Below are positions 35,701 to 47,599 of a DNA stretch of 64,000 nt, piece by piece. Numbering within the stretch: the first letter of the stretch is position 1; every line of letters starts with the position of its first letter. The position numbers and the translations under genes are program-made. The notes under the pieces were generated by a model. That model was not told the DNA's origin, ran no database searches, and was given only the letters and a program-made list of their open reading frames with translations. This DNA comes from Kappaphycus alvarezii (taxonomy: Eukaryota; Rhodophyta; Florideophyceae; Gigartinales; Solieriaceae), in assembly GCA_002205965.3 (NCBI GenBank), contig NADL03000752.1:124001-188000 (forward strand), given 5' to 3'.

Positions 35701-38700
35701 AAGATTTAAACTTGTCCTGAAACTGTTGATGATAATTTTACTAGATTTTCTGACGTGAAGAAAAAATAATTTTCTTCTGGGTCTAAAAGAAGTAATGTCA
35801 AGAAAGTCGTTTTGAAAATTCACTATTTTCCCGTATATATACTAACACTCACTGAATCGTCTCTTTTTTATCCAAAGGTTAAAATATAGGAGGCTTTGGA
35901 AAACTATAGTAAATAAATTGAAAAATTTTGAGTAAAAATATATTTCTCTTTTCAATATACCTTTTTCTCTTATCAATTTTTACGAATCATATTTCTAAAT
36001 TAATAGAACAGTCAAGCATATCGCTACTACTAAATTATTTGAATACAGGTGGATTTATTTTGGGTTCTGGATTGATATTATACAATAACATATACAATAA
36101 CGTAAGCATTGAAATTGGAATGGATTTCTGTATAATTTCTACTGCTCGATTCCCTCATAGCTTTCGACATTGTCCACAAATTACGTGTTAAGACAGTTCC
36201 CAACTTCAGAAAAGTCTTTTTAAAGTAGCAGTGGGTTCAATAGTTTTTATACGAGTGGGTAACAAAATATTTGCAATAAAAATAAAGAATAAGAGGACTC
36301 CGACGAGGGTCATATCGTACATAGTACTAACCAAAAAACACCCAAAAGTTGTTTTCGGTGAATCTTTTACGTGATAGGCGTCGATTACTTTCTTCATTTT
36401 CCATTAGATAATGCGCAGTGAGCTGAAAAGAATGAATTAATCGATTAATTTCATCCATTTACCTTATGTTTCCTTATAAGATCGAACTTTTACGTTCCTT
36501 TTTCGTTTAGTGAATATTGCACCTATATTTTTTTCGGTTACAAGCTCAGTCGTTTTCATTCTTTATTAACTCTCAATCATTTCAATACTATGTGCGGAGA
36601 TTTGGAAAACCAGTTGTGACATAAAAACAGATAATTACATATACATATAGAGCTCATGATCTCTTGAATTTGGAAAAAGTTCTTGGATGGGACTCAAAAA
36701 CTATGGATGTAAAATTCTCTAATAGGTTCATTGAATAAACTCTTATAAATGTTTAAGTCAATCTTCTTTAAAGTGGATAAATTGGCATTATTATGGCAAC
36801 TAGATACGATTTTCTTGACTAACTAAATGATGAAAAGAAGTGGAATTCTTTTGAAGTACTTCTCTAGGAGCATTGGAAGCATAATCATACTTATACCTCT
36901 ATTGATTTTGGAAATGATATATTAGTTACTCCAATGAAAATGTACTAAATGAAAAAGGTTTATAGTTAGCTAAAAATGAATATATGGACTATATTATCGA
37001 ATAAAATTTTTAAGAAGTAATCACTTGTTGTACGTACGTAATCAACGGCGCTAGTTTTGCAAAATGATTACTAGGTCCAAATTATGAATACTGAGCGAAA
37101 CGTGAGGACTAAAAAGATTGAAAAAGAATTTTTTTTTGAAATTTTTGGAACTATGATACCTCTAACTGTCCAGGCAACGCAGATTGAGGATATATTTTTG
37201 CTATCAAAGGAACATTCTTTACTCATCTCGAAGACCATGTTCATTTTTTAGTGTTCTACATTAAAAGAAACAATAAATAAATAATCGAAACAAACAATCT
37301 AATGAAATAATAAACCATTATCATCCTATAATTTATCGATTTTCCGTAGCATCTGTACCATATTTTGTCCAAAAAAATATATTTCTTCGATCTCTCAATA
37401 TTGATGAGCAGCTTCTATAGAATGTAATGATACTTCATTTACATACTTTGTGTCCTCTTGATTCGATTTATTTGTTATTTTTTATTCGCTAACGGGACTT
37501 GATACGCTCCTACGCTATTCTTTTGCTCCGAATGTACAACGCTAAATATTAAAGTGTTAACGATTTCGTATGCCTGATCTCTATAATTCATTACTAATAT
37601 CTAGGTTCTTAAGTTCCTAATCCCCTATTCTTGAATCACATGATTGATGTGAATGAAAATAAGTAATTGGTCCTACATTGAAATACAATAGCTGCGGATA
37701 ATTTTTTCCATGGATGCTTTAATTTTTTTATTTTCAAGGAAACGATTTGAGATTGTCGCCGTGTAGCAAACACTAAACTTGATTTCTCAATGAACCAGAT
37801 TGGTGGCAATGAATGAAATGACTTTATGTGATTTAATTCACTACTAATATGAACCTAGGCTCAGTAAAATCCATTAATCTCTTTACTTGAACGATGGGAA
37901 CCATTTTTAATATGTACAAATTAAACTTTCGCATAGTTTCTTGATGTTCCACTCCTCAGTATTAAATTTCGAATTTCAAAATCTTCTATTTAAGATGGAA
38001 CTGCTAATACCTTCGTGATGCTGCTGTTTTACTCACTGACTCCTGAATCTGGCTTCAATATTAAATTTTACATCTAAAAGTGAAATATGAGAACCTTTTT
38101 GGGCAAATATAAAATCCATAAATAACATGAAGTAGTCCCTTCGCTTATAAAATTTTTCGTACATGAATATGTCTGATTTCCTATGCGTTCTCGTAATAAA
38201 TCCAGTATAAGTTTTATTTTTTGAATTTTGCATTTACTGAAGTGCATGTCTTGCAACTTGAGATATACATAGCTTTACCTTCACCTTTTTTATTTCATAT
38301 TCTTTTTCGCGATAAAAGGGCAAAATTTTTACTTATCCAAAAAAATGTACTTATTTATATTTCATCTTTAACCTTCTTTCGATTGAAGTAGATAGTAATT
38401 TAAGAGCTTTCAGAAGGCCAAGTATTGAATCAATTAACATATAATCTATTTCATAAATATTTAATTCTCTCGAGGGATTTTAAAACATGTCTCCGATTTT
38501 TTTATAATACGCATGGTCTTAAATGATAAAAGGTTAAATTGAAAAGATTTGTACATCCCTATAATCATCAAAATTATTCTTTTCAATTTTTAAGCTAAAT
38601 TTCATGTCATGCTACAGCATGGAATAAAAAAATCAAACGGACACCTAATCAATATTGATGACTAAATTGATCCTTTTTTCTAATTCTTACTAGTATATCT

Positions 38701-40500
38701 GCAATCGTTTTAGTTATGGAGGGGTCAATTTTTCGGGGATAATTTGGATTTCGTTCTTTATTAAGCTTCCCCTGAAGAACTTAAAATACTTTTTTATTGT
38801 TCTGAAATTCATATTTATTCCTTTTCTACTTATCAGATCGCTTCAGAATTTAACTTGGATCACTCTGTTATTATGTAAATCTCAAATTAAAGAAATTAAA
38901 GAAAATATGGACTACGCTGGAAGCGCGGAAAGGTTGCTTCAAATGTTCTGAAGTTACCGAAAAGTTAACTTATTTTCTCTTTGAAAATACTTATTACATT
39001 TGTACTTGCTGTAAAACATATGTCTGAAATTTGATCATTCATTTATCGCCAATTTCCTAGCTCTCCGAGGATCACTTTGCTGAGGACGCATCACTGTAGA
39101 CTTTAAGTGTTTTTTTGCCCATATTATCGTGAAAATCACCAGTCTCTTGCTGTCTCGTTTTCGGTTGAAGATAAAGCTGTGCTTTCTTTTGCGCAGACAA
39201 TACATTTTTATGTAGTACTGTCAATTTATTGTGGAACTACCCCATATTCGCCTTGTTCAGGTCTTTTTGTAGGCTGAAAAAAATCTTGCCTAGTTTTGAT
39301 TATACGCTGCAGATTTGTTGGTGAATATGTCCACTACTCTTTCGACTTTAGTGCCTTTTTGAGAGGTTCTAGATACCATGTTTTATCAAATATACGTATT
39401 TTTATTGTTTATAAGTATAATTTCCTTGCAAGAGAGCTCAATTTGATCTGCGTAAATTGTAAAGAACCGGTTACCTTTGTTGATAACGACCTATGAGGGT
39501 CATATCATGCTATTTTACATCAAGTCATACGCCTTCCAGCAGAGCATCACTGAGTTACTGCGTTTTTTGTAAATTACATGGACAAGGGTAGATGTTACGT
39601 AACCATATTCCTTCCCTCATTGCACATAGGTTCCCTAATTCGAAATTGGTCGAAAAACCTCCGGAAACTCCTATTTACGAGTTCAGCAAAATTCAATCTG
39701 GACTTCCTGTCCGAGTACCTCATTCATCTAGCCAATAGTACATATTTTCCGCCATATATTGAAGTCAAAAAGTAAAAAAGCCGAAGTATCAAGTGTAGGC
39801 TTTTACTGTCGATGCAAATAATGTATCGCACGGACTAAATCACTGCTATTAATTTCATAGACCCAGCAAGATGGTGGAAACCGGCAGTTGATAATATAGC
39901 GCGTATCCCTGCATCCAGAAAGATAAACTTGAACCAGAAGACACGAGGAAAGCATAGGAAAGACTTTCAAATAAATAAGACATTGACTTATTCAGGAATA
40001 GAGGGGAGTAATTTTAATTCAAGTTCCTATGAAGTTTTATGAGTTTTTTCTGCTGATTAAAGTGCTTAAAAGGCTTAAATTTGGTCCTGTGGAAATTCTT
40101 TGCTGTACAAGGGGGTAAATAAAATAGTTGAAACGTTTCACCCTGTTTTATCGCTGTTTTACTTGTAGTCGCGTGATCCTGCTGCTGTAAACTCTCCTAT
40201 TTTGTCCAAATATGGTTCACAATTCTTCAGAGAAACACAGAGCCGTAGTTAAACTTGTATTTGCCTTACTTTACATCTGGATAGGTACGGAGCCCACATT
40301 CAGTACCTGACAGTGGAACTTTTTAAAGAAATCTTTGTAATTTTCATCGCGCTTCCTGAATACAGTCAATACATTGGTAGCAACAAGGGTGACGCTACTC
40401 TAAAATAAAATAGTTAAGGAGTGAACCTCAAAAAAATAAAAGACAATTTAACATTAGAATTGACTAGATTTAAAACAATTGCTGCTCGTGATTTTGGGAT
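32770..40500. other. AT-rich gene-free core, right part
   Basis: Same character as the other AT-rich tracts: no frame long enough to support, no terminal repeats and no tandem array seen by eye. GC content begins to rise from about 39 kb. Confidence 0.5.
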
Positions 40501-40509
40501 TAAAATGAT

Positions 40510-41935
40510 TGTAGAATGAGTTCAAACCAAAACCGATTCCCCGCTCTTTTCTGCAACGTCTCAGCCGTTATAAATTCAGACGATAACCAGATACCCGGAA
40601 GACCCGCACACCACAGCATCACTCAACCACACCCATGGCCCATTCTCAATCCTAAACCCCACTGCCCTGTCCAAGTTTCCCTTTCCCTCATCCCATGAAG
40701 CCGCCAACTCACTGCAGCTTCGTGCTAATACTGCAGTCGAAAGAGGCTGCGAACTGGGCCAGTAAAGTGAAACTCCAGACAATGACAAAGACAATGAATC
40801 CTATTCACTATTCCCACTCTCCAATGCCTTTTATGAGTTTGGGGGATCTCAGGCATTCCACAACATGACAAATTTTGATGCATCGTAGTCTTAGACTATC
40901 TGGAACAATTCTTCAGACATCATATGTGAACGACACAACATTGGGCCCGATCGCAAATCTAACCACCCAGCAAAGGACATTTGTTTTATGCTACTCACAG
41001 TTCACAAGCATGGAAGACAGCGGGATATTGTCGTCAAACTTTTTACTTTGAAGAGGCCGTCCTTAGAAGACATGATGACCAAATTCATCGATTTGATACA
41101 TGAACCGTTGTATGAGGCCCTCGTAGTGCGTAATGATTCTAATTTCACCACTAGAGAATTTGCCAAGGATGGTAAGAAGTTTAAACACATCTCGTTCGCC
41201 AGTTATGTGACAATGTTATCTTTCAGCAAGGAAACTGCCCATCAGGGAATATGCAAGAGAGAAAGCTGTATTTCAGTAGCAAGCAATATTTTTTCAGTGG
41301 CAAACATAAGTTGTACAGGCTTAAGGTTGAGCTTAGTGTTCTCGCCAGCTCTTTGGCTATCAATTGTTCGCGTAATTATCCTGGATATGTTTCTGACTTG
41401 GAAATTTCCGGCGTAACGTCGACTTTCACAAGACTGCTCTTTATTACAGATTTAAGTTTATTTTAGATTTAGTATCCAGATCATTGGGCATTGCTGATGG
41501 ATAAAAAGTACCAAGGAGCCGATGAGGTGGCTCGTGCTGTGACGTCGAAGAAGAAACCGAAGGGTGGTATTTGGTCCTGTGAGGCTGAAGACAATCATCG
41601 TAAGGTAACTTCGGATCGTATTATACGGGAATTGTTCGGTAGATTATGCTTGCTATGGAATATAATAGGTAATAAGTGTGGGTACAAGGAGAGCCGGTAT
41701 GATCCGGTAATCCGTCTTTGTGTGGCTTTGACGAATATTCCCATTCAAATGCATCCATTGAGATATGATGACGGTAGCCACCATGGGCGCTTTAAAAAGC
41801 CCTTTTATTCAATTGGGTGATATTTCCAAGAAACGGCAACTCGTGAAAGAGCGCTATCGGAATAAGCGGCGCTGTCATATTGATTTGCAGTTACGTGCTG
41901 TAGAGTTTGCAGATCGTGAAGTTGATTCTAAGTAA
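40510..41935 (+). pseudogene. Harbinger-like (DDE_4) transposase relic, copy C, best preserved
   Basis: The reading order is AANSLQLRANTAVERG (about 40,690), SNAFYEFGGSQAFHNMTNFDA, LTVHKHGRQRDIVVKLFTLKRPSLEDMMTKFIDLIHEPLYEALV (one continuous 142-residue stretch from 40988), then in another frame YFFSGKHKLYRLKVELSVLA and NCSRNYPGYVSDLEI (41251-41466). Then come LMDKKYQGADEVARAV and SKKKPKGG, and SDRIIRELFGRLCLLWNIIG with YDPVIRLCVALTNIPIQMHPLRYDD (41491-41820). The end is RRCHIDLQLRAVEFADREVDSK and a stop at 41935. A few frameshifts and stops remain, one destroying the first catalytic Asp region. It gives the best template for the family in this window. Confidence 0.8.
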
Positions 41936-43177
41936 TCATTTCAAAAAAATCAATGAATTTTTAATTGAAATTCTTCTCCGTGTACTCAATTTTTATTGAT
42001 TTCTATTTAAATTGACGTATTCATTCTATTATAATTGCTTATCGATAAAATCCGTAAGGGAAATTACAAGGAACTCTAATCTTTTTGCAAAATGAATCCA
42101 ATGCCTATTTACTGAGTCTTTGGTATAGAGACCTATTTTTGGATACCGGCTTCGGAAGCCTTGTCAAATTTGGAAAATATTCATTTTTGACCTTATTTGA
42201 CGGGGTCATTGTACAGTCTTTCGCCTTTACATCTACATGATTCCCAGTTCTTATCGCTCCACTTTATGTATAACTAAATATTAGCTTCCAATTGAGTCGT
42301 TTGGGGCGAAAATCTGTGAAAACATTACAGAGAAATGGTCAACTCATTGAGCTTGATGCTCACTCTGGACCCACACTTTTCGAGTTAGGAAAGGAACTGG
42401 TACTGATCCTGAAATTTTTTTAAATCCTTTTGGACAGTAACATGTCCAAGGTAACCGTCGGTGCACCCCTCCTTCTACCATTTAGTGCTGTGTCTCCCAA
42501 ACCCCTAGCTCAACCCATGTTTTTTGGCATCGATTTGTCGGTTTGCAGTATGGAGGGTGCAAATTTTGATTGACTTCGAAATCCAATTCTTCAGAATGAG
42601 TATGCGACAAAAGCAGAGTCCACTTGCAAAAGTCGTGGGCTTCTGGTTTTGGAAAACCGGTAGTGATGCTTCATGGGAAAAGTGGCCCTAAATGCAGTAC
42701 CGTGTGAGAACCAACATTGTTCGTTTTTCAAGATGACATATGACGAGGGGAAACAGTCCCCGTTTATGCAAAACCCTAAGTACAGTCTAATGTTCTGGTA
42801 CACCTGGGTTCGACTACTTCACCGTTCACACTTAGTAGCACCCCATATTCCAGCCCGCTCCCACTCTTCTACATGCAGCGGCCCAGATCGGCCCTTTCTT
42901 AATAATATCCCCCGTACAGTTAGGCGCTAACCGATCAAATGTATGTGTCCAAGAGTAAAAGCACCCAAACCATTGCTCTAACAGATGGATTCTACCTGCG
43001 GGGTAGTCTGTAGTTCAAACTGTATGTGCAATACACTGACTGTTCCGACTACTCGGTTAGGAACCAACCGAATGAGCCACTTCGTCTACTTCGTTGGGGG
43101 CCTGCTGTAACATTTTGCGAAAATCCACACTGCGATACAATTTGACTGGGCATTAGCCAGCTTATTTCTTATTGTCG
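41936..43177. other. Spacer between copy C and the copia element
   Basis: Mixed composition and no supported gene. Frames around 42,591-42,930 on both strands overlap each other and have no recognisable motif. Confidence 0.4.
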
Positions 43178-43485
43178 TGTTACCCGCTGCTATCAGCTGC
43201 AGTTTTAATACTGTAAAATCAGCCCTATCAGTCAACAACAAGTGAAGGGAAGTGGAGGAGAGGATGGGAGGGTAGTTGAATAAATTTTATTGGAAATAAG
43301 GACTGACGCTGTAGCGTCAGCGGAGCTACGGATTCTGTGGAATCAGAAGTAGCAATACTTTGCAATTATCCGTCGACTCCGACGGCGAGGAGGGGCTGAG
43401 CTCGTAGATATTTAACATGAAAAATTGTAAAACACTGCGTCCGAGATGTATTGTGCTCTTGTGCATTAAGGTGTAAAGATTGACA
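43178..43485 (-). repeat. 3' LTR of the copia element
   Basis: 308-bp direct repeat of 49632-49939, with TG...CA ends on the coding strand (TGTCAATC ... GGGTAACA). Confidence 0.9.
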
Positions 43486-43499
43486 CTTCCCCCAATCCC
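43486..43499 (-). other. Polypurine tract of the copia element
   Basis: On the coding strand GGGATTGGGGGAAG lies directly against the 3' LTR, the position where plus-strand DNA synthesis is primed. Confidence 0.7.
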
Positions 43500-43668
43500 A
43501 AGCACACCGTTTGCATGGCACTATACAATATGGCTGACGGGAGATGTGCATGGCACGCCCCCCCCTTTTTTCCCCACCATCGACGGCTCATCTTCAGGGG
43601 ATGCCTTCTTGATCGTTCTGACCTTCTTTCAAACCCCGCTTGATTTCTTTGTCGCCTCTTTTTTGATC

Positions 43669-44403
43669 ATGGTGCGCGCCATTAATGCGCGAGCTGCACA
43701 GCAAGAAAAAGAAGATGCGGCACGGCGCGTGGGTCCCCCACCCAATATCATTCGTCGATGCAAACGGTCCCGATTCTCTCTGATAACTGATAGTATTCTG
43801 CATGCTCAAGTGTCTCCTCTCACTGTTGGGACTCTAGTGAAGCAAACGTAAGGCTGTAATGATATTGTGCCGTGAACGGGCCAGATTGTGAGCTTGAACC
43901 AATAGATGAGACATATTTTGTAATTGACTGGAAGCAGTAAGAGATTGATGGGGCTGTGCCGGGCAATGGAATGCAAGTGTTTACACAGGAACTTCATAGG
44001 GGAGCATGGTATGCATGACAGACTTCCGTAGGCGATGCTATGAGTCAACGACAAAACCATCGAATCTTGGACAAGTAGGGGGAATGGTGCAGAGTCTTGG
44101 ACTGAAGTTAGCGTTACGAAAAACAGAGTTCCGAGAGGAACTGCACGCAAGTAGAATGGGTCGCGCGTTTGAGATGTTTGCTAGATGGAACAAGGGAGTG
44201 TGGTTTTTCAGACTTGTGCAAACTTCTGGCAGCGTATGGACCATTGTATCGTTGTCAATGCCAACAAAGGCATTATTTTAGATCCGGCGGAATCATTTGC
44301 TATTCGTTTTTGCGCGGATATTTTGCGCTTGTATGGCGGGTCAGACACCTCTAACCTTGAACTCGCGGAGGATAGAGAAATGGTAGAGCAACGTAAAATG
44401 TGA
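43669..44403 (+). pseudogene. Opposite-strand decayed frame in the copia element, cysteine-peptidase-like
   Basis: On the strand opposite to gag-pol, between RNase H and the 3' LTR, a decayed frame starts at Met 43669 (MVRAINARAAQQEKEDAARR, then GPPPNIIRRCKRSRF). It continues in broken frames with ETYFVIDWKQ, EIDGAVPGNGMQVFTQELHRGAW, and later MDHCIVVNANKGIILDPAE (44,236 on) and LRLYGGSD. A WxQ-x-xDxA motif with a downstream DHC...V and LDPAE is reminiscent of papain-fold peptidases found in some transposons (Cys-His-Asp). The Cys position reads Gly here. The family assignment is tentative; the opposite orientation and coding character are what I see. Confidence 0.4.
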
Positions 44404-44570
44404 GAAAGTGGCACCGATCAAGTAGCCTCTTCCGACCTCACTATCCACTGGTCAGGTGCAACATTAAGTACCCCAGTGACGATGATGTTTCTCAACATGG
44501 CTTTTGCTCATCACCTTAGTCAATCCGTCAGCAATTTTTTTATGACTTCGGACGAAACCAATATCTGAAA

Positions 44571-45029
44571 TTACTCTGTCCCTAAACCTTCTCTCACGGC
44601 CGCAATATCTAGCATGTTACGCTTTTCTGAGGTACGCGAACCGTTCAATATAACATCGAATAAACTCTTGCTCTCTGTGAACAATTGTAATGGAACATTT
44701 TTTCCTAAAACTGTTGCGAGTTCCCCCGAAAGCGACACGGCCACATCGAACATATCACTAAACGCGATGGCGGACCTTGTGATGCGCCTTGAGTTGTACG
44801 ACTTGAAGTCTACGTGCGCCACCCTTCCATTCTCATCTGCGAGGAACACGATGTAGCCTAATTTTGATGACAAGTCCGCATTATCTGCAAAAGAGGAATC
44901 AGAAAAACCGACGATCTTCACTGAGTCCTTGTCCAACTTTCGCATCTTAAGTTGGACTCTGCGATAGATAGAGTACTTGATAGCTCTGTTTATCCTTCGA
45001 ATGATAGCGCTCTTCTGTTGATCAAACAT
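44571..45029 (-). pseudogene. Copia RNase H region
   Basis: VKIVGFSDSSFADNADLSSKLGYIVFLAD is cut here to its key motif, SDSSFADN...KLGYIVFL, typical of copia RNase H. It is followed by KSYNSRRITRSAIAFSDMF and the acidic/His-containing end LFTESKSLFD. It follows the reverse transcriptase on the minus strand in a separate frame. Confidence 0.8.
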
Positions 45030-45290
45030 ACTTTCAGTGACTTGTGCGAATTACGATATCTCGAAAAAGCAGTCCGGGCGGGAGTTGGACAACCAGGCAA
45101 GCTTCATGCGCAATCGGAAATGTTTGAAGGTGGCAACTGATGTTAGACATCCCAGCTTCCTGAGATAAGCATTCTGGTCGACAATGAAATCGCTACTGTT
45201 GTTTTGACTGAGGAAAAAACCTGTGAACTCAGTTGGGAGGTCAATTTCATCTTCCATCTCGAAACGCTCGTTAGGTTGTTTCCAAACTTC

Positions 45291-45947
45291 CTAGAAGTCA
45301 TCGTCCCCACATCGCAGTAAGTCATCAACGTAGTTACCACTTAGTCCCTTTAGGATACCGTCTGCAAGGAGGTAATACAATGCGGGGTCCATCTTCAACG
45401 GTGTCATGCAAGGATCTTCACGGTGGTACTTATAAAAAGTAGCATGCCATAGATCACCGGCATCGCACAGGCCATAAAGTGGGCTGAGTAGCTGAATACA
45501 TTGCTCTGGATCGAGCTCGAATTCCGGAACCGGCTTCTCGATAAGTCCCTTTCGGGCGAGTGGTTCGGCGGACTGTAAGTAGGCTTGTGTAATATCTGCA
45601 GTCCAAACGTCCCAACCATAGGTTGCGGCTGAAGCAAGCAGGAATCCGACAGATTTTTGTTGAAGAGTAGCCGAAGAGTGCACCATGAAGTCCTTCAGCT
45701 TATCTCGATGTCCCCCAATGACATACTTGGCTTTATACTTTATCTTTCCATCGATAGTCGACTTTATTGTCAACACAAAAGTTCCGGGCAGCACATTACC
45801 ATCTGGAGGGATTTCCTCCTTCAGAATCACCTTAAAGGTCCCACGTTCGATGAGTCTACGGATTTCCTTTGGCCTGGCTTCTTTCATCTCTGGGCTATGT
45901 GCCCGCTCGTCAAACTCTTCGATAATCTCATTTGCCATTATTTCCAA
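45291..45947 (-). pseudogene. Copia reverse transcriptase (RVT_2)
   Basis: One open stretch of 218 residues contains the copia RT landmarks: RGTFKVI, LPGTFVLTIKSTIDGKIKYKAKYVIGG (key residues only: KxxxDGxxxYKAxxVxxG), WDVWTADITQAYLQS, LLSPLYGLCDAGDLW and the catalytic YVDDLLRCGD near its end. It is the best-preserved part of the element. It stops just after YVDD and continues in another frame toward RNase H. Confidence 0.9.
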
Positions 45948-46171
45948 TTCATGCGGAGTCTGAATTGGGCTAAACCATTAACCAGATCAACCATAAACGC
46001 ATGTAACCAATTCTCGGATTTGTAGTACGGCTTAACTTGAGTAGCATTAAAGATACGGGCCGTACTACTCGGTTGATCCGTAACGAAAACCAATTTTTGT
46101 TCATATTTAACTCCCTCAACCTCTAACGGGCCCAGCCATTCAGAAATACGGTTGTTGATCTGCTTCTCGTG

Positions 46172-47176
46172 CTACACATGTACTTTGTACCCTGGTTGAT
46201 AACTGCGGTCGTAAGATGACGGCATTGCATGACGTAGAGCGCGTCGTAGCTTCAGTTCAGAAATCTGACTCTCCATATCTTTGCGAGCTATCTGAGCATT
46301 TTCTGCTCGTTTGGCGAGGGAAAGACGGCTCGAGCGCGATTCTGGAGGAAGTGATATCTGCGGAAATTCGCCAAGCACCAGCACGGACGGGACGAGTCCC
46401 TCTGGTCCCAGGGTATCGTTCATTGCCTTGAAAGTGCACGCAAGAGGGAGTTTCTTGTCAACATCTGGCTGTGAAGCTTTTATTTTGCGGAACATCTTTC
46501 GCAGCGGCTCATGGTATCTTTCTCCTAAACCTAGACCTGAACGAGCTTCTGCTCCAGTATGGGCAACGGCGACATTCGATACTCGTGCCAGGTGAAGGAG
46601 CTTCTCTCCAAATTGCGAGGCTTGATCAGTAATGATCTTATTGGGAAGTCCCGTTTAGACAGATGCCCAACACTCAATGATGTTTGTCCAATTATCTTCA
46701 TCTGTCACGCTCGGCAGAAATTTTACCGCACTGAACGTTGTCCTCTCATCTACGATTTGAAGGATCGGTTCATTATTAATATACATTATTTCAATGATGA
46801 CACACTCATTAAACTTCATGTTCTCAGCTCCCAGGGTAACTCGGAATTTTATCAGTTTGTGCTGAATACGCTGGCAAGGATCACAGCGTTTTGATGATAA
46901 CTCCTATAGCTTCTTCATTGTCTCAGGCGTTGCCTCGTCTGGGCGCTATCTCTTGATCAAACCGTAGAGTTGTTTCGCCGTGGGATGGAAGAACTGCCGG
47001 TGTAGTTTCGACAGTTGTGATTGCGTAAAGTACATGTCATTAGAGACTCGAATGGGAACATAAAGATGAGAGCTCCGGGACCTAATCATTTTAATTGACC
47101 ACTCATCAAAGTAGACGGTGTTCCCTTTATCAGTGACATGAAGGATCCTTTTCACGAACCTGTTCGAATTGTACAC
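46172..47176 (-). pseudogene. Copia integrase
   Basis: The zinc-binding start has LHRQFFHPTAKQLYGLIKR (46,946 on) and RCDPCQRIQ in the next frame, the HH-CC pattern. The core follows with IMYINNEPILQIVDERTTF (the first acidic residue is uncertain), ITDQASQFGE and GLGERYHEPLRK (the catalytic Glu). The C-terminal part LVLGEFPQISLPP leads to about 46172. Frames change at least twice and stops are present. It inserts the cDNA into the genome in active relatives. Confidence 0.8.
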
Positions 47177-47389
47177 GGGGTTGCAGACTCTCTGCCCATA
47201 GCTTCCAATCCAAGCAAGGCCGGAATATCTGCTTCGACAATGTCTATAGTTACCGCGATTCTTGGAAAGCCAAGGGGAGCATCAATAGAGAGAACTTTTT
47301 TGCCCAATGACTTGTACGTAGAGTCAGCAAAGCGGAATCGGTTTCAAGAAGGCAATATACGCTTCCAGTGGGTTCCAATAATACTGCAT

Positions 47390-47460
47390 ATCCAGTTAGG
47401 TTCTTCGCAACCAACCACAGAAGATGGTGCTCCGGTGTCGCAGAGCATACGCAATTGTCT
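47390..47460 (-). pseudogene. Copia aspartic protease active site
   Basis: The coding strand reads LRMLCDTGAPSSVVGCEEPNW. The DTG triad with SSVVG is the classic copia protease core; the Asp codon is at 47437-47439. Confidence 0.8.
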
Positions 47461-47599
47461 TCCGTTGTGCGATTCAGTCTTCAAACTTCTAACGAACACA
47501 TCAGTCATCCAGATATCTCTCCATTGCTTCCGTTTGGGTCTGTGGCTCGGGATCTTTGGGCGACGTGGGCACGCAAAACGGGTTTGACGTCTTACTGCA

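Noticed and set aside
16800..40500. Repeat-induced point mutation as the cause of AT-richness
   Set aside because: The LTR comparison at 43-50 kb shows mixed transitions and transversions; a genome-wide index would be needed to decide, so I do not claim it.
42780..42830. GGTTCGACT, like a tRNA T-loop
   Set aside because: The flanking bases do not form a T stem, and no D or anticodon arm is present.
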